A program made the position numbers and the translations under genes. 62,220 bases of DNA from an uncultured Thermoleophilia bacterium. Lineage in GTDB: Bacteria; Actinomycetota; Thermoleophilia; UBA2241. The notes beneath the pieces are model-generated. The model had not been told where the DNA came from and did no database searches. It saw only the letters and a list, made by a program, of their open reading frames with translations. The DNA lies in NCBI GenBank assembly GCA_903862845.1, contig CAIOZS010000112.1, forward strand, positions 1 through 62,220, in the 5' to 3' direction. Below, piece by piece: positions 7,319 through 15,751 of the stretch (its first letter is position 1; every line of letters begins with the position of its first letter).

Positions 7319-9625
7319 TCAGAGCCGCTCCGGAAGCGACTCGTAAGCAGAATGGAGCTCGCCCACCGGGACGGTGAAGAGCTCCTTGCCCCCCATGGTA
7401 CACCTCAAGTCGGTGCCGGTCACCCGGCCGAGGACGCGGTGCGGCAGCCCGCCGAGCACCTCGTCGAGCGGGCCGAGCAGCTCCGCCGCGACGGTGACGA
7501 TCACGCGGGACGGCGCCTCGCCGAACAGGGCCAGGTCGGGCCGCTGCGCGGCGCCGGCGACCGCCGCGGCGGAGCCGAGAGCCACGTCGGCGCCCAGCCA
7601 GCGGCCGCTCCGGCCGCCGCGCGGCGCCTCCGGGTCCGCGAACTGCGCGCCGCCGTTTGAACCGCTGGCGATGCAGCACTCGGCCAGCGCTACGGCCAGG
7701 CCGCCCTCGGCACAGTCGTGGGCGCTCCTGAGGAGACGCGCCTCGATGGCCGCGCGGATCTTGCTCTGCAGCTCGACCTCGAGCTGCAGGTCCACGTCGG
7801 GCACGCGGCCCTCGACCTTGCCGTAGGCGATCTTCTGATACTCGCTGCCGTCGACCCAGGCGGCCTCGGCGCCGAGCAGCACGATTACGTCGCCTTCGTC
7901 CTTGAAGGCATCGTCGATGTGCACGCTGACATCCTCGTAGATGCCCAGCATGCCGATCATCGGCGTGGGGTAGATCGCCTGGCCGAAGCTCTCGTTGTAG
8001 AAGCTCACGTTGCCGCTGACGACCGGCGTATCGAGTGCCTCGCAGGCCTCGGCGATGCCCTCGACCGCCTGCTCGAACTGCCAGTAGATCTCACCCTTCT
8101 CGGGATTGCCGAAGTTGAGGCAGTCGGTGACCGCCACCGGCAGGGCGCCGGCGCAGGCCAGATTGCGCGCGGCTTCGGCGACCGCCGCCTTGGCGCCGCG
8201 ATAGGGATCGAGGTAGCAATGGCGGCCGTTGCAGTCGTTGCTGAAGGCGATGCCGCGCAGCGAGTCCTTGATGCGCAGCACGGCGGCGTCGCCGCCGGGG
8301 ATCTGCACGGTGTTGGCCTGCACAATGTAGTCGTACTGCTCGAACGCCCAGCGCTTGCTGGCGATGTTGGGCGCGGCCAGAAGCTGCGTGAGCGCCGCGC
8401 CCAGGTCATTCGGCGGCGGATAGCCCGCGTCATCCACGGCGACGGGCTCGTCGACGATGTAGTCCGGCTTCACGGACGGCGTGCGGATGACCGGGCTCTC
8501 GTCCGCCAGGCGCCGCGCAGGGATGTCGGCGACGCGTTCGCCGTGCCACCAGATGCGCAGCATCTTGCTGTCGGTGACCGCGCCGATCACGGTGCAGTCG
8601 AGGTCCCAGCGCTCGCAGACCTCGCGCACGTCGGCGATCTGCTGCTCAGTGACGATCGCCAGCATGCGCTCCTGGCTCTCGCTGATCATGATCTCCCAGG
8701 GCTCCATGTCGGCCTCGCGCAGGGGCACGCGGTCGGCGTGGATGTCGAGGCCGACGAAGCCCTTGCTCGACATCTCGCTGCTCGAGCTGGTGAGGCCGGC
8801 GGCGCCCAGGTCCTGCATGCTCACCACAAGCTTGCGGTGGATGAGCTCGAGGCAGGCCTCGATGAGCTTCTTCTCGGTGAATGGGTCGCCGACCTGGACG
8901 CTGGGGCGCTTTTCCTCGAGCGTCTCGTCGAACTCCTGGCTGGCGAGCACACTGGCGCCGCCGATGCCGTCGCGGCCGGTCTTGGAGCCGATGAGCACGA
9001 CGTGGTTGCCGACGCCGCTGGCGATAGCGCGCACGATGCCGTCGGTGCGGATCATGCCGGCGCTCATGGCGTTGACCAGGCAGTTGCCCTCGTAGCTGGG
9101 CTCGAAGTAGATCTCGCCGCCGATGGTGGGGATGCCGAGGCAGTTGCCGTAGTGGGCGATTCCGCCGACGACGCCGTCGAGCAGGAAGCGCTGGCGCGGC
9201 TCGGTGAGCTCGCCGAAGCGCAATGAATCCATGCTCACGCACGGCCGCGCGCCCATCGTGAAGATGTCGCGGACGATGCCGCCCACGCCGGTGGCGGCGC
9301 CCTGAAAGGGCTCGACCGCCGACGGGTGATTGTGGCTCTCGACCTTCATGGCCACGGCCCAGCCGTCGCCGACATCGATGATGCCGGCGTTCTCGCCGGG
9401 GCCCTGCAGGATGCGCGGCCCGCTGGTGGGGAAGCGCCCGAGGATGGGTCGCGAGTGCTTGTAGCTGCAGTGCTCGCTCCACATGAGCGAGTAGATGGCG
9501 AGCTCGACATACGTCGGCTCGCCGCCTTGGATCTTGCAGATGTGCGCGTACTCGTCCGCTGTGAGGCCGAGCTTGACGGCGGCCTCCACGTCGGCACGCC
9601 GGTTCACGTACTGCTCACCGCTCAT
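7319..9625 (-). CDS. purL: Phosphoribosylformylglycinamidine synthase, large subunit
   Basis: A 768-residue small-type PurL (the PurS/PurQ-dependent form) that converts FGAR to FGAM with ATP and ammonia from PurQ. Family features include the N-terminal LTADEYAHICKIQGGEPTY, MWSEHCSYKHSR with the catalytic His, and the repeated AIR-synthase-like ATP-binding halves (DLGAAGLTSSSSEMSSKG and AHDCAEGGLAVALAECC). Length fits the small type rather than the 1300-residue fused form. Its ATG overlaps the purQ stop by 4 bases, as is common for subunits of one complex. Confidence 0.97.
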   Translation of the reverse strand: MSGEQYVNRRADVEAAVKLGLTADEYAHICKIQGGEPTYVELAIYSLMWSEHCSYKHSRPILGRFPTSGPRILQGPGENAGIIDVGDGWAVAMKVESHNHPSAVEPFQGAATGVGGIVRDIFTMGARPCVSMDSLRFGELTEPRQRFLLDGVVGGIAHYGNCLGIPTIGGEIYFEPSYEGNCLVNAMSAGMIRTDGIVRAIASGVGNHVVLIGSKTGRDGIGGASVLASQEFDETLEEKRPSVQVGDPFTEKKLIEACLELIHRKLVVSMQDLGAAGLTSSSSEMSSKGFVGLDIHADRVPLREADMEPWEIMISESQERMLAIVTEQQIADVREVCERWDLDCTVIGAVTDSKMLRIWWHGERVADIPARRLADESPVIRTPSVKPDYIVDEPVAVDDAGYPPPNDLGAALTQLLAAPNIASKRWAFEQYDYIVQANTVQIPGGDAAVLRIKDSLRGIAFSNDCNGRHCYLDPYRGAKAAVAEAARNLACAGALPVAVTDCLNFGNPEKGEIYWQFEQAVEGIAEACEALDTPVVSGNVSFYNESFGQAIYPTPMIGMLGIYEDVSVHIDDAFKDEGDVIVLLGAEAAWVDGSEYQKIAYGKVEGRVPDVDLQLEVELQSKIRAAIEARLLRSAHDCAEGGLAVALAECCIASGSNGGAQFADPEAPRGGRSGRWLGADVALGSAAAVAGAAQRPDLALFGEAPSRVIVTVAAELLGPLDEVLGGLPHRVLGRVTGTDLRCTMGGKELFTVPVGELHSAYESLPERL

Positions 9626-10350
9626 GACGTCACCTCCGCAGTGCGCAGCACCGTGTCGATGATCGACTGGAACAGCGGGCGCCCGTCGGCGCCGCCGGCC
9701 AGCCCGGCCTCCACGGAGTTCTCCGGGTGCGGCATCATGCCGAACACGTTGCGGGTCTCGTTGCAGACGCCGGCGACGTCGTCGAGCGCGCCGTTAGGAT
9801 TGGCGCCCTCGGCGCGCTCGCCGGCGGCGTCCACGTAGCGCAGGACGATCTGGTCGGCGGCCTGCAGGCGCGCCAGCGTCTCGGGGTCGACGGTGTAGTT
9901 GCCCTCGTTGTGCTTGACGACGATGCGCAGCACCTCGCCGGTCTCGCAGGCGCTGGTGAACGGCGTGCGCGTGGTCTCCACGCGCAGGTTGACGTAGCGG
10001 CAGACGAACTTGAGCCCGGTGTTGCGGATGAGGGCGCCGGGCAGAAGGCCGGCCTCGACCAGGGTCTGGAAGCCGTTGCAGATGCCCATCACGAGGCCGC
10101 CCTCGTGGGCGAAGTCGATGACCGACTGCATGATGGGGCTGAAACGGGCGATGGCGCCGCAGCGCAGGTAGTCGCCATAGCTGAAACCGCCGGGCAGGAT
10201 GACGGCCTGGACATCCTTGAGGTCGGTGTCCTTGTGCCACAGGTACTGCGCACCGGCGCCGGGAAAGGTGGAGACGGCGTGATAGGCGTCGGCGTCGCAG
10301 TTGCTCCCGGGGAAGACGACGACGCCGAAGCGCACGGGGGCGTGGCCCAT
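9622..10350 (-). CDS. purQ: Phosphoribosylformylglycinamidine synthase, glutaminase subunit
   Basis: A 242-residue class I glutamine amidotransferase that feeds ammonia to PurL. The N-terminal RFGVVVFPGSNCDADAYHA, the LPGGFSYGDYLRCGAIA segment, the nucleophile Cys in VMGICNGFQTLVEAGLLPG and the C-terminal MMPHPENSVE with catalytic His and Glu are all present. The start lies 3 bases after the purS stop, and the gene overlaps purL by 4 bases, giving a contiguous purSQL block. Confidence 0.97.
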   Translation of the reverse strand: MGHAPVRFGVVVFPGSNCDADAYHAVSTFPGAGAQYLWHKDTDLKDVQAVILPGGFSYGDYLRCGAIARFSPIMQSVIDFAHEGGLVMGICNGFQTLVEAGLLPGALIRNTGLKFVCRYVNLRVETTRTPFTSACETGEVLRIVVKHNEGNYTVDPETLARLQAADQIVLRYVDAAGERAEGANPNGALDDVAGVCNETRNVFGMMPHPENSVEAGLAGGADGRPLFQSIIDTVLRTAEVTS

Positions 10351-10353
10351 CCC

Positions 10354-10605
10354 TCAGCCCTCGCTGATCGTGAAGGTGTAATCCTCGATGATCGGGTTGG
10401 CGAGCAGCCTGCGGCACATCTCGTCGACCTGCGCGTGGGCGGCTTCGGCGGTGAGATCGTCAGCGGTGATGGTGAGGTCGATGATCTTGCCGATCTGGAC
10501 GCCGCTCACTCCGCTGAACCCGAGGTTGGGGAGCGAGCGCTCGACGGCGGCGCCTTGGGGGTCGAGGATGCCCTTCTTGGGCGTGACGTAGACGCGCACG
10601 TTCAT
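10354..10605 (-). CDS. purS: Phosphoribosylformylglycinamidine synthase subunit PurS
   Basis: An 83-residue PurS that bridges PurL and PurQ in the FGAM synthetase complex. It begins NVRVYVTPKKGILDPQG and contains VQIGKIIDLTI, both typical of the family. The ATG at 10605 is preceded by an AGGTGAG ribosome binding site; longer in-frame extensions are low-complexity and lack family similarity. It heads the purSQLF run. The 112 bases between it and the S9 peptidase may contain the operon promoter (a -10-like TAGACT at 10646-10651 on the minus strand), but no good -35 was found. Confidence 0.95.
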   Translation of the reverse strand: MNVRVYVTPKKGILDPQGAAVERSLPNLGFSGVSGVQIGKIIDLTITADDLTAEAAHAQVDEMCRRLLANPIIEDYTFTISEG

Positions 10606-10717
10606 CGGCTCACCTGCCCGGAGAGAGAGTGCTGGGGACGAGGCCAGTCTATCGCAGATGCGGCGCGCAGGGGGCGGAGGCCGCGCCGCGCGCCGGCTGC
10701 GGACCGCGATCACTTCG

Positions 10718-12532
10718 TCAGCCGCTGACCCCCGCGTGCCGCAAGATGAACTCCACCGTGCGCCGGTCGTAGTCCACATGGTTCTCGACGCCGCTGATCT
10801 CGTGGCCCTCGTCGGGGTAGATCTGCGCCTCGCAGATGCGGCCGGCGGCGCGCAGCGTGTCCACCACCTTGCCGACGAGGCGCGTCGGGCAGCGGGGATC
10901 GCGAGCCGCCGCCAGGATGAGCAGCGGGGCGCTGACGCGGTCGAGGTGGTTGATCGGCGAGTAGTACTCGAGCCGGGCGCGATCCTTGACGAGGTCGCCG
11001 GTGTTCTCGCGGTCCCACCAGCGCAGGTCCTCGCGGACCGCGGGGTCCACCTGCGCGTCGATGTGGTCGAAGAACGGCACGCCGGCGACGCCGGCCGCCC
11101 AGAGCTCGGGGAACTGCGTGAGCATCTGCGCGGTGAGGTAGCCGCCGTGGCTGCGCCCGGTCACCGCGATGCGGCCCGGGTCGCAGCCCATGGCGACGAG
11201 AAAGGCGTGGGCGCCGGCGCAGTCCTGCGCCTCGCCCTGACCACAGAGGTAGCGGTTGGCGAGCTGCCAGCGGCGCCCGTAGCCGTCGCTGCCGCGGTAG
11301 TTGGGGTGGACGACCATGAAGCCGGCGTCGAGGAAGGCTTCCCGCAGGGGGTCCCACTCGTCGGCATGGTGCCAGGTGGGACCGCCGTGGATGATGACCA
11401 CCCCGCAGCCGTTGTGCTCGCGCGGACGGAAGAGCAGCGCGGGGACGTCGGCAAGCAGGTCGAGGCTGCGGTAGTGGACGTGCTCGCCGTGCACGAAGTC
11501 GTGCCCGGCGAGGTCGTCGGGAAGGCCCTGCGTGAGTCGCGTCACGCGACCATCCGCGAGGTCGACGCGAAACAGGTCGCTGGGGATCCCCGGGGCGCTG
11601 AGCGCGACCACGACCGCGTCTCCGTCGGGAGTGAAGCGCGGGTGGTAGTGATTGCCGGCGCCGACGCTCAGGTCGCGCAGCGCTCGCGACTGGAGGTCGA
11701 GGTGCCAGAGCGACGTGCGGGCGTCGATGTCGCGGAGAAACAGGAGCGCGTCTCCGTCCGGCGACCACACGGGGTGATGGGCGTCGTGCGCGTCGCTCCA
11801 GGCCCACTCGACGGACGCGCTCAACGTATCGTAGATGCCGACGGCGTAAGCGTCGTCGACGACGCCCTGAAAGGCGAGGCGCGCGCCGTCCGGCGACCAG
11901 CGCGGGAACCAGGCCAGCATAGGCTGCTCGCCGCCGATCGCCTGCTGCGCGCCCTCCTCGACGTCCATGACGAAGACCGCGCCGTCCTGCCCGCGGGTGT
12001 CCGCGTGCCAGGCAATGCGCCGACCATCCGGCGACCACTGTGGCGTCCAGTCGTTGAAGTAGTGGTCGACGACCAGCTCCACGCCGGCGCCCTGCGGGCA
12101 CGCCGCCGCAGGCATCAGCGCGGCGGCGTAGCTCTGACCGTGGTCGGCGCTCAAGGCGATGCGCGTGCCGTCGGGCGAGAGCTGGAGGTCGGGGTTCGGG
12201 GAGAGATCGGGGGTGCCCGGGAGCAGGTTCTCCACGGTCCCGGTGGCGACCTCGTAGCGATAGAAGTCGAAGCACTCCGATCCCTTGTCGTCGCGCGCGA
12301 AGTACAGGTAGCGACCGTCGCCCGAGTACTTGGGGCAGCCGCAGGGATCGTCGATCGAGAGAAGTCGCCGTGGGGGCGCCGCGCCGCGGCTGTCGACCGT
12401 GTAGAGCTGCCAGTCTCCCCCGTTCCGCCATTCGAAAGCCACCGTGTCGCCGCTGGGCGCGATGGAGAAAGGACGATAGTCGGTGCCGACGATGGGCACG
12501 GCGGCGAGCCGTTCGATGAGGGTCCCGCCCAC
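10718..12532 (-). CDS. S9-family prolyl oligopeptidase / acylaminoacyl-type peptidase
   Basis: A 604-residue serine peptidase. The N-terminal ~330 residues are a beta-propeller built of SPDG-type repeats (LSPDGTRIALS, WSPDGRRIAWH, WSPDGDALLFL). The C-terminal alpha/beta hydrolase domain has the nucleophile in VTGRSHGGYLTAQ, the Asp in AAARDPRCPTRL and the His in YPDEGHEISG. No signal peptide is seen, so it is probably cytoplasmic and acts on short peptides. It lies upstream of purS on the same strand with a 112-base gap, so a link to the purine operon is possible but not shown. Confidence 0.9.
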   Translation of the reverse strand: MGGTLIERLAAVPIVGTDYRPFSIAPSGDTVAFEWRNGGDWQLYTVDSRGAAPPRRLLSIDDPCGCPKYSGDGRYLYFARDDKGSECFDFYRYEVATGTVENLLPGTPDLSPNPDLQLSPDGTRIALSADHGQSYAAALMPAAACPQGAGVELVVDHYFNDWTPQWSPDGRRIAWHADTRGQDGAVFVMDVEEGAQQAIGGEQPMLAWFPRWSPDGARLAFQGVVDDAYAVGIYDTLSASVEWAWSDAHDAHHPVWSPDGDALLFLRDIDARTSLWHLDLQSRALRDLSVGAGNHYHPRFTPDGDAVVVALSAPGIPSDLFRVDLADGRVTRLTQGLPDDLAGHDFVHGEHVHYRSLDLLADVPALLFRPREHNGCGVVIIHGGPTWHHADEWDPLREAFLDAGFMVVHPNYRGSDGYGRRWQLANRYLCGQGEAQDCAGAHAFLVAMGCDPGRIAVTGRSHGGYLTAQMLTQFPELWAAGVAGVPFFDHIDAQVDPAVREDLRWWDRENTGDLVKDRARLEYYSPINHLDRVSAPLLILAAARDPRCPTRLVGKVVDTLRAAGRICEAQIYPDEGHEISGVENHVDYDRRTVEFILRHAGVSG

Positions 12533-12966
12533 GCTGCCTCCTCCAGTTGCTGTTCACCGGTCGCGGGTCGCGAGGGCAGGGCCGCGAGCGCCTTGCGGCG
12601 CAGCCCGCGCCAACGATACCGCGCAGGGCGCGGCGCCGCACGCGACCGTCAACCTCGAGCGCCGCACCGGCAGCACCCCGCACGCGAACGTCAACCCCAA
12701 GCGCCGCGCCTGCTGGACGCGGTTCCACCCGTAGGCGGTTGCGCCCGCCGGCGGGTAGTGCCGCCGGCGCCATCAACTCCACCCGTGGTATGACGACGGC
12801 GGCGGCCCTCTGGGCCTATACTGCCGAGGCCACGACTTCCAGCGCTCCCGGCGCCTCCGGCGCCCCGCAGAGACTCAGGGCCCTGAGGCCCGGGCGCACC
12901 GCCCGGCCCGAAACCGCCGGAGGTGCTGTGAACGCGGACTCGCGATCGTCGATCTGGAGGGCGGGC
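12533..12966. other. Intergenic region with an imperfect 30-base direct repeat
   Basis: There is no convincing gene here; plus-strand open frames are Arg-rich and without recognisable similarity. Two imperfect copies of a 30-base unit are present at 12636-12665 and 12678-12707, 42 bases apart. The region separates two minus-strand genes, so it should hold the promoter of the S9 peptidase, but no clear -35/-10 pair was found. Confidence 0.6.
12636..12707. repeat. Imperfect tandem direct repeat, 2 copies, 42-base period
   Basis: Copy 1 (12636-12665) and copy 2 (12678-12707) share ccgcacgcga at the left and gcgccgc at the right with about four mismatches between. Two copies only; function unknown, perhaps replication slippage in GC-rich DNA or a pair of protein-binding sites upstream of the S9 peptidase gene. 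Confidence 0.55.
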
Positions 12967-13272
12967 TCAGCCGCGTGTCTCGGCGAACCTCTTGAACTCC
13001 GCGAGGTCGCGGTCGAGATGCGCGCCCACGGCCTCCTCGGCGCCCGTGTCGCCTTCGTAGTCGATGCTCACGGTGACCCGCGTGCGGCCGACGCCGAGGT
13101 CGGCAAGCGTGACCATGCCGGTCTTCTCGACGTCGTCGGCGAGCGACCACTCGACGTCCGCGAGCGACGTCTGGTAGTGGCCGACGAGGCTACGGAACAT
13201 GAACTCCGTCCACTCTCGATCGGCTTCAGTGATCTCCGCGTCAACGTCGATCCAGCGTTTGATGGTCGCCAT
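12967..13272 (-). CDS. Small SRPBCC-like (polyketide cyclase/dehydrase-type) protein
   Basis: A 101-residue protein. The ATG at 13272 is chosen because GGGAGG sits 6 bases upstream; an in-frame ATG ten codons earlier lacks this. The layout (TIKRWIDVDAEITEADREW, a mid VEWSLADDV and RTRVTVSIDYEG followed by a C-terminal amphipathic helix HLDRDLAEFKRFAET) resembles short START/SRPBCC proteins that bind hydrophobic ligands. It is shorter than typical members (~140). Monocistronic and divergent from the LuxR-type gene. Ligand unknown. Confidence 0.7.
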   Translation of the reverse strand: MATIKRWIDVDAEITEADREWTEFMFRSLVGHYQTSLADVEWSLADDVEKTGMVTLADLGVGRTRVTVSIDYEGDTGAEEAVGAHLDRDLAEFKRFAETRG

Positions 13273-13349
13273 TGTGCCCTCCCATGGGTGTCGTTTCATG
13301 CTGGCGCCTGTGTATCCGCCGACATCTTAGGTCAAACGGCGGCGATCCG

Positions 13350-14150
13350 GTGCTGACGCCGCCAGAAGCCCCCACCCCCATCCTCCCCAGGGGGGCCGCC
13401 GGCCTGCCTCGGCGGGCCGGCGGCCGGGTCTTCCCGGCGCCAAACGACACCGGGCGGCCGCAACTGCCAACGGGGCGGCAGGCGCAGCCTGTCCCCGTGC
13501 CGGTCGGCGCGGGCGGCCTCGCGGCCTTCGTCGAAGCGGATCCGTTGCTGCGTCTGCACGTGCTGGCGGCGGCGCGGGAGCTCGGCTTCGCGCCGCTGGA
13601 CGAAGGGCCGGGCGCGCGCATCTGGCGGGCCGCACCCGCCGCCATTTTCGTCGGACTCGATGCGGCCGAGGCGTGCCCTCGTTGCAGCCCCGCCGCCGGC
13701 CCGTTGCCGCCGGCCTCGGCGCCGCTGATCGTCGGCTATGCGGCAGGCGCCCGGGAGCTGCTCGCCGCGCACCGCCTGCACGCCTGTTGCGATCTGGTCC
13801 TCGAGCTGCGCGCCGTCGCCGGCAGGGCGTGCTTCGCCTACCTGCCGGCCGAAAGCGCTGTGGAGCAGGCGCAGCTCACGACGCGTGAGGCCGACGTGCT
13901 CGTGCTCATCCTGGACGGCCTGAGCACGACGGCGCTGGCGAAGCGTCTCGGCGTTACGCCGACGACGGCGCGCACCCACTGCCGCGCACTTCTTCGCAAG
14001 CTCGGCGCCGCCGACCGCCGGGCGTTGCGCGCCCGGCTCTTCCGCGCCGAGCCGGGCGCGCGCGTGCTGCCGGTCGGGAGCACCGTGTGGGGCTCAGCGC
14101 AGAGGTTTGCCCAGCCCCCAACGCGAAGTTTGCCAAGAAATCAGCCGTAG
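13350..14150 (+). CDS. LuxR-type helix-turn-helix regulator
   Basis: A DNA-binding regulator of about 266 residues. The C-terminal ~65 residues form a LuxR/FixJ HTH: LTTREADVLVLILDGLSTTA followed by LAKRLGVTPTTARTHCRALL. The N-terminal ~150 residues form a compact domain resembling a degenerate receiver (IFVGLDAAEACPRC, LIVGYAAGARELL) without a clear phospho-acceptor Asp. The start is uncertain: GTG 13350 was chosen, but the first 50 residues are low-complexity and a later GTG is possible. The stop is TAG. It lies 116 bases upstream of the APC permease/MttB-like pair and is a natural candidate for controlling it. Confidence 0.75.
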   Translation: MLTPPEAPTPILPRGAAGLPRRAGGRVFPAPNDTGRPQLPTGRQAQPVPVPVGAGGLAAFVEADPLLRLHVLAAARELGFAPLDEGPGARIWRAAPAAIFVGLDAAEACPRCSPAAGPLPPASAPLIVGYAAGARELLAAHRLHACCDLVLELRAVAGRACFAYLPAESAVEQAQLTTREADVLVLILDGLSTTALAKRLGVTPTTARTHCRALLRKLGAADRRALRARLFRAEPGARVLPVGSTVWGSAQRFAQPPTRSLPRNQP

Positions 14151-14212
14151 CCGAGCTCCTTCCACTCGTCCATACTTGACTGCACGCCGTTGGGGCCGCC
14201 GGGGAGCCCCCT

Positions 14213-14228
14213 CTCGTCCCGGGACGAG
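14213..14228. promoter_or_regulatory. Perfect 16-base palindrome upstream of the APC-MttB-like operon
   Basis: CTCGTCCCGGGACGAG is perfectly self-complementary and lies 39 bases before the permease ATG, downstream of the LuxR-type gene. It could be an operator for that regulator or a leader hairpin; neither is shown by sequence alone. Confidence 0.4.
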
Positions 14229-14266
14229 CCCCTTCGTCCAACACCAGGAGAGCACTGGGAAGTGGC

Positions 14267-15751
14267 ATGAGCGAACCCGTTCCATCCGAGCCCGGAGTGA
14301 GGAGCCTGAAGAGGGCGCAGGTCCGCATCATCACCGTCTTCTTCATGATCTACATCCTCGTTTCGGGCGGCTCGTTCGGCATCGAGGACATGGTGTCATC
14401 GTCCGGGCCGGGCCTGACGCTCCTCCTCCTCATCCTGCTGCCGATCTTCTGGAGCATGCCGATGGCGCTCATCGCCAGCGAGCTCGGGTCGGCACTGCCC
14501 GGCGAGGGCGGCTTCTACGTCTGGACGCGGCGCGCGCTCGGCGACTTCTGGGGTTTTCAGACCGCCTGGTGGTGGTCGCTCTCGATCTTCGTCGACTCGT
14601 CCGTCTACATCGTGCTCGGCGTCGGCTACCTGCAGAACTGGCTGGGCTTCAGCCAGCTCTGGTTCTACGTGATCTGCTGGGCCATCATCGCCGTCTTCGC
14701 GACCATGAACATCATCGGCGTGAAGCTCATCGCGCTCAGTTCGACGCTGTTCTCGATCCTCATCCTGGCGCCGTTCTTCGCGCTCATCGTCGTCGGCCTG
14801 GCCAAGTGGAACTTCAACCCGCTGACCCCGGTCACGGTGCCGGGCGCGCCCCTTTTCGGCAGCGGCGGCGTGTTCGCGCTCGGCCTCGCGATCGGCGTGT
14901 GGATGTATTCGGGCTACGAGTCGATGTCGACCCTTTCGGGCGAGATCCGCAACCCGCAGAAGATCATCCCGCGGGCCCTCATGCTGGCGGTGCCGTTCAT
15001 CATCATCATGTATGTGCTACCCACGCTCGCGAGCCTCGCCGGGTACGGCCACTGGGACAGCTTCGCGACGCAGGCCGGCGACGGCTACGTCTCGTTCGTC
15101 GAGATCGGCAAGTCGCTGGGTGGCTCTGCGCTCGGCGTCGCGCTCCTCGCCTCGGCGCTGCTCGGCAACCTCGCCCTCTACCTCGACTACCTCGCCTCCG
15201 GCGCCCGCCCGCTGTTCGCGATCTCGGCGGACGGGCTGTTTCCCAAGTCGATCTCCATCGTGAGCAAGCGCTTCGGCACGCCGATCGCCGCCATCCTGCT
15301 CATGGCCGCGCTCAACGCGGTCCTCATCGTCGGGCCGTTCCAGAACCTCGTGGTGATCGACGTGATCCTCTTCATCTCCGCCTACGTGCTCATCTTCATC
15401 TCGGCGGTGCGCCTGCGCATCAAAGAGCCGAATCTCAAACGGCCCTTCCGCGTGCCGTTCGGCACCGCCGGCATGGTGGCGATGGTCATCCCGCCGATCC
15501 TCATCGTCATCTTCACGATCTACGTCAACGCCATCGACCGCAGCACGACGATCTTCGGATTCACAGGCTTCAGGTTGCTCGGCATCGACGTGGGCTGGTA
15601 CGGCATCGCCGGATTCGTCGCGCTGCTTTCCGGCCCGGTGCTGTACTCCGTGTTCCGGGCCATCTACGGCGGGCCGCGCAACCCGTCGCGCGAAGCCGGC
15701 AACGAGGCGCTCACCCTGGCCGAGGCCGAAGCCGCCGAGGACGCCGCCTGA
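14267..15751 (+). CDS. APC-superfamily amino acid/amine permease
   Basis: A 494-residue cytoplasmic membrane transporter with about 12 hydrophobic helices. The first helix region has SGGSFGIEDMVSSSGPG, the Gly-rich substrate-binding bend typical of APC permeases, and EGGFYVWTRRALG and SGYESMSTLSGEIRNPQK follow as conserved loops. GGAG lies ahead of the ATG. Its TGA overlaps by one base the ATG of the MttB-family methyltransferase, so the pair is almost certainly co-translated. The likely cargo is therefore a methylated amine or betaine-type amino acid rather than a standard amino acid; this is an inference from context. Confidence 0.9.
   Translation: MSEPVPSEPGVRSLKRAQVRIITVFFMIYILVSGGSFGIEDMVSSSGPGLTLLLLILLPIFWSMPMALIASELGSALPGEGGFYVWTRRALGDFWGFQTAWWWSLSIFVDSSVYIVLGVGYLQNWLGFSQLWFYVICWAIIAVFATMNIIGVKLIALSSTLFSILILAPFFALIVVGLAKWNFNPLTPVTVPGAPLFGSGGVFALGLAIGVWMYSGYESMSTLSGEIRNPQKIIPRALMLAVPFIIIMYVLPTLASLAGYGHWDSFATQAGDGYVSFVEIGKSLGGSALGVALLASALLGNLALYLDYLASGARPLFAISADGLFPKSISIVSKRFGTPIAAILLMAALNAVLIVGPFQNLVVIDVILFISAYVLIFISAVRLRIKEPNLKRPFRVPFGTAGMVAMVIPPILIVIFTIYVNAIDRSTTIFGFTGFRLLGIDVGWYGIAGFVALLSGPVLYSVFRAIYGGPRNPSREAGNEALTLAEAEAAEDAA

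Noticed and set aside
12541..12780. Plus-strand frames between the S9 peptidase and SRPBCC-like gene
   Set aside because: Arg/Pro-rich and made partly of the 42-base period repeat; no start signal or similarity.
10710..12782. 690-codon minus-strand frame overlapping the S9 peptidase
   Set aside because: Out-of-frame shadow; the 604-residue frame has the propeller repeats and catalytic triad.
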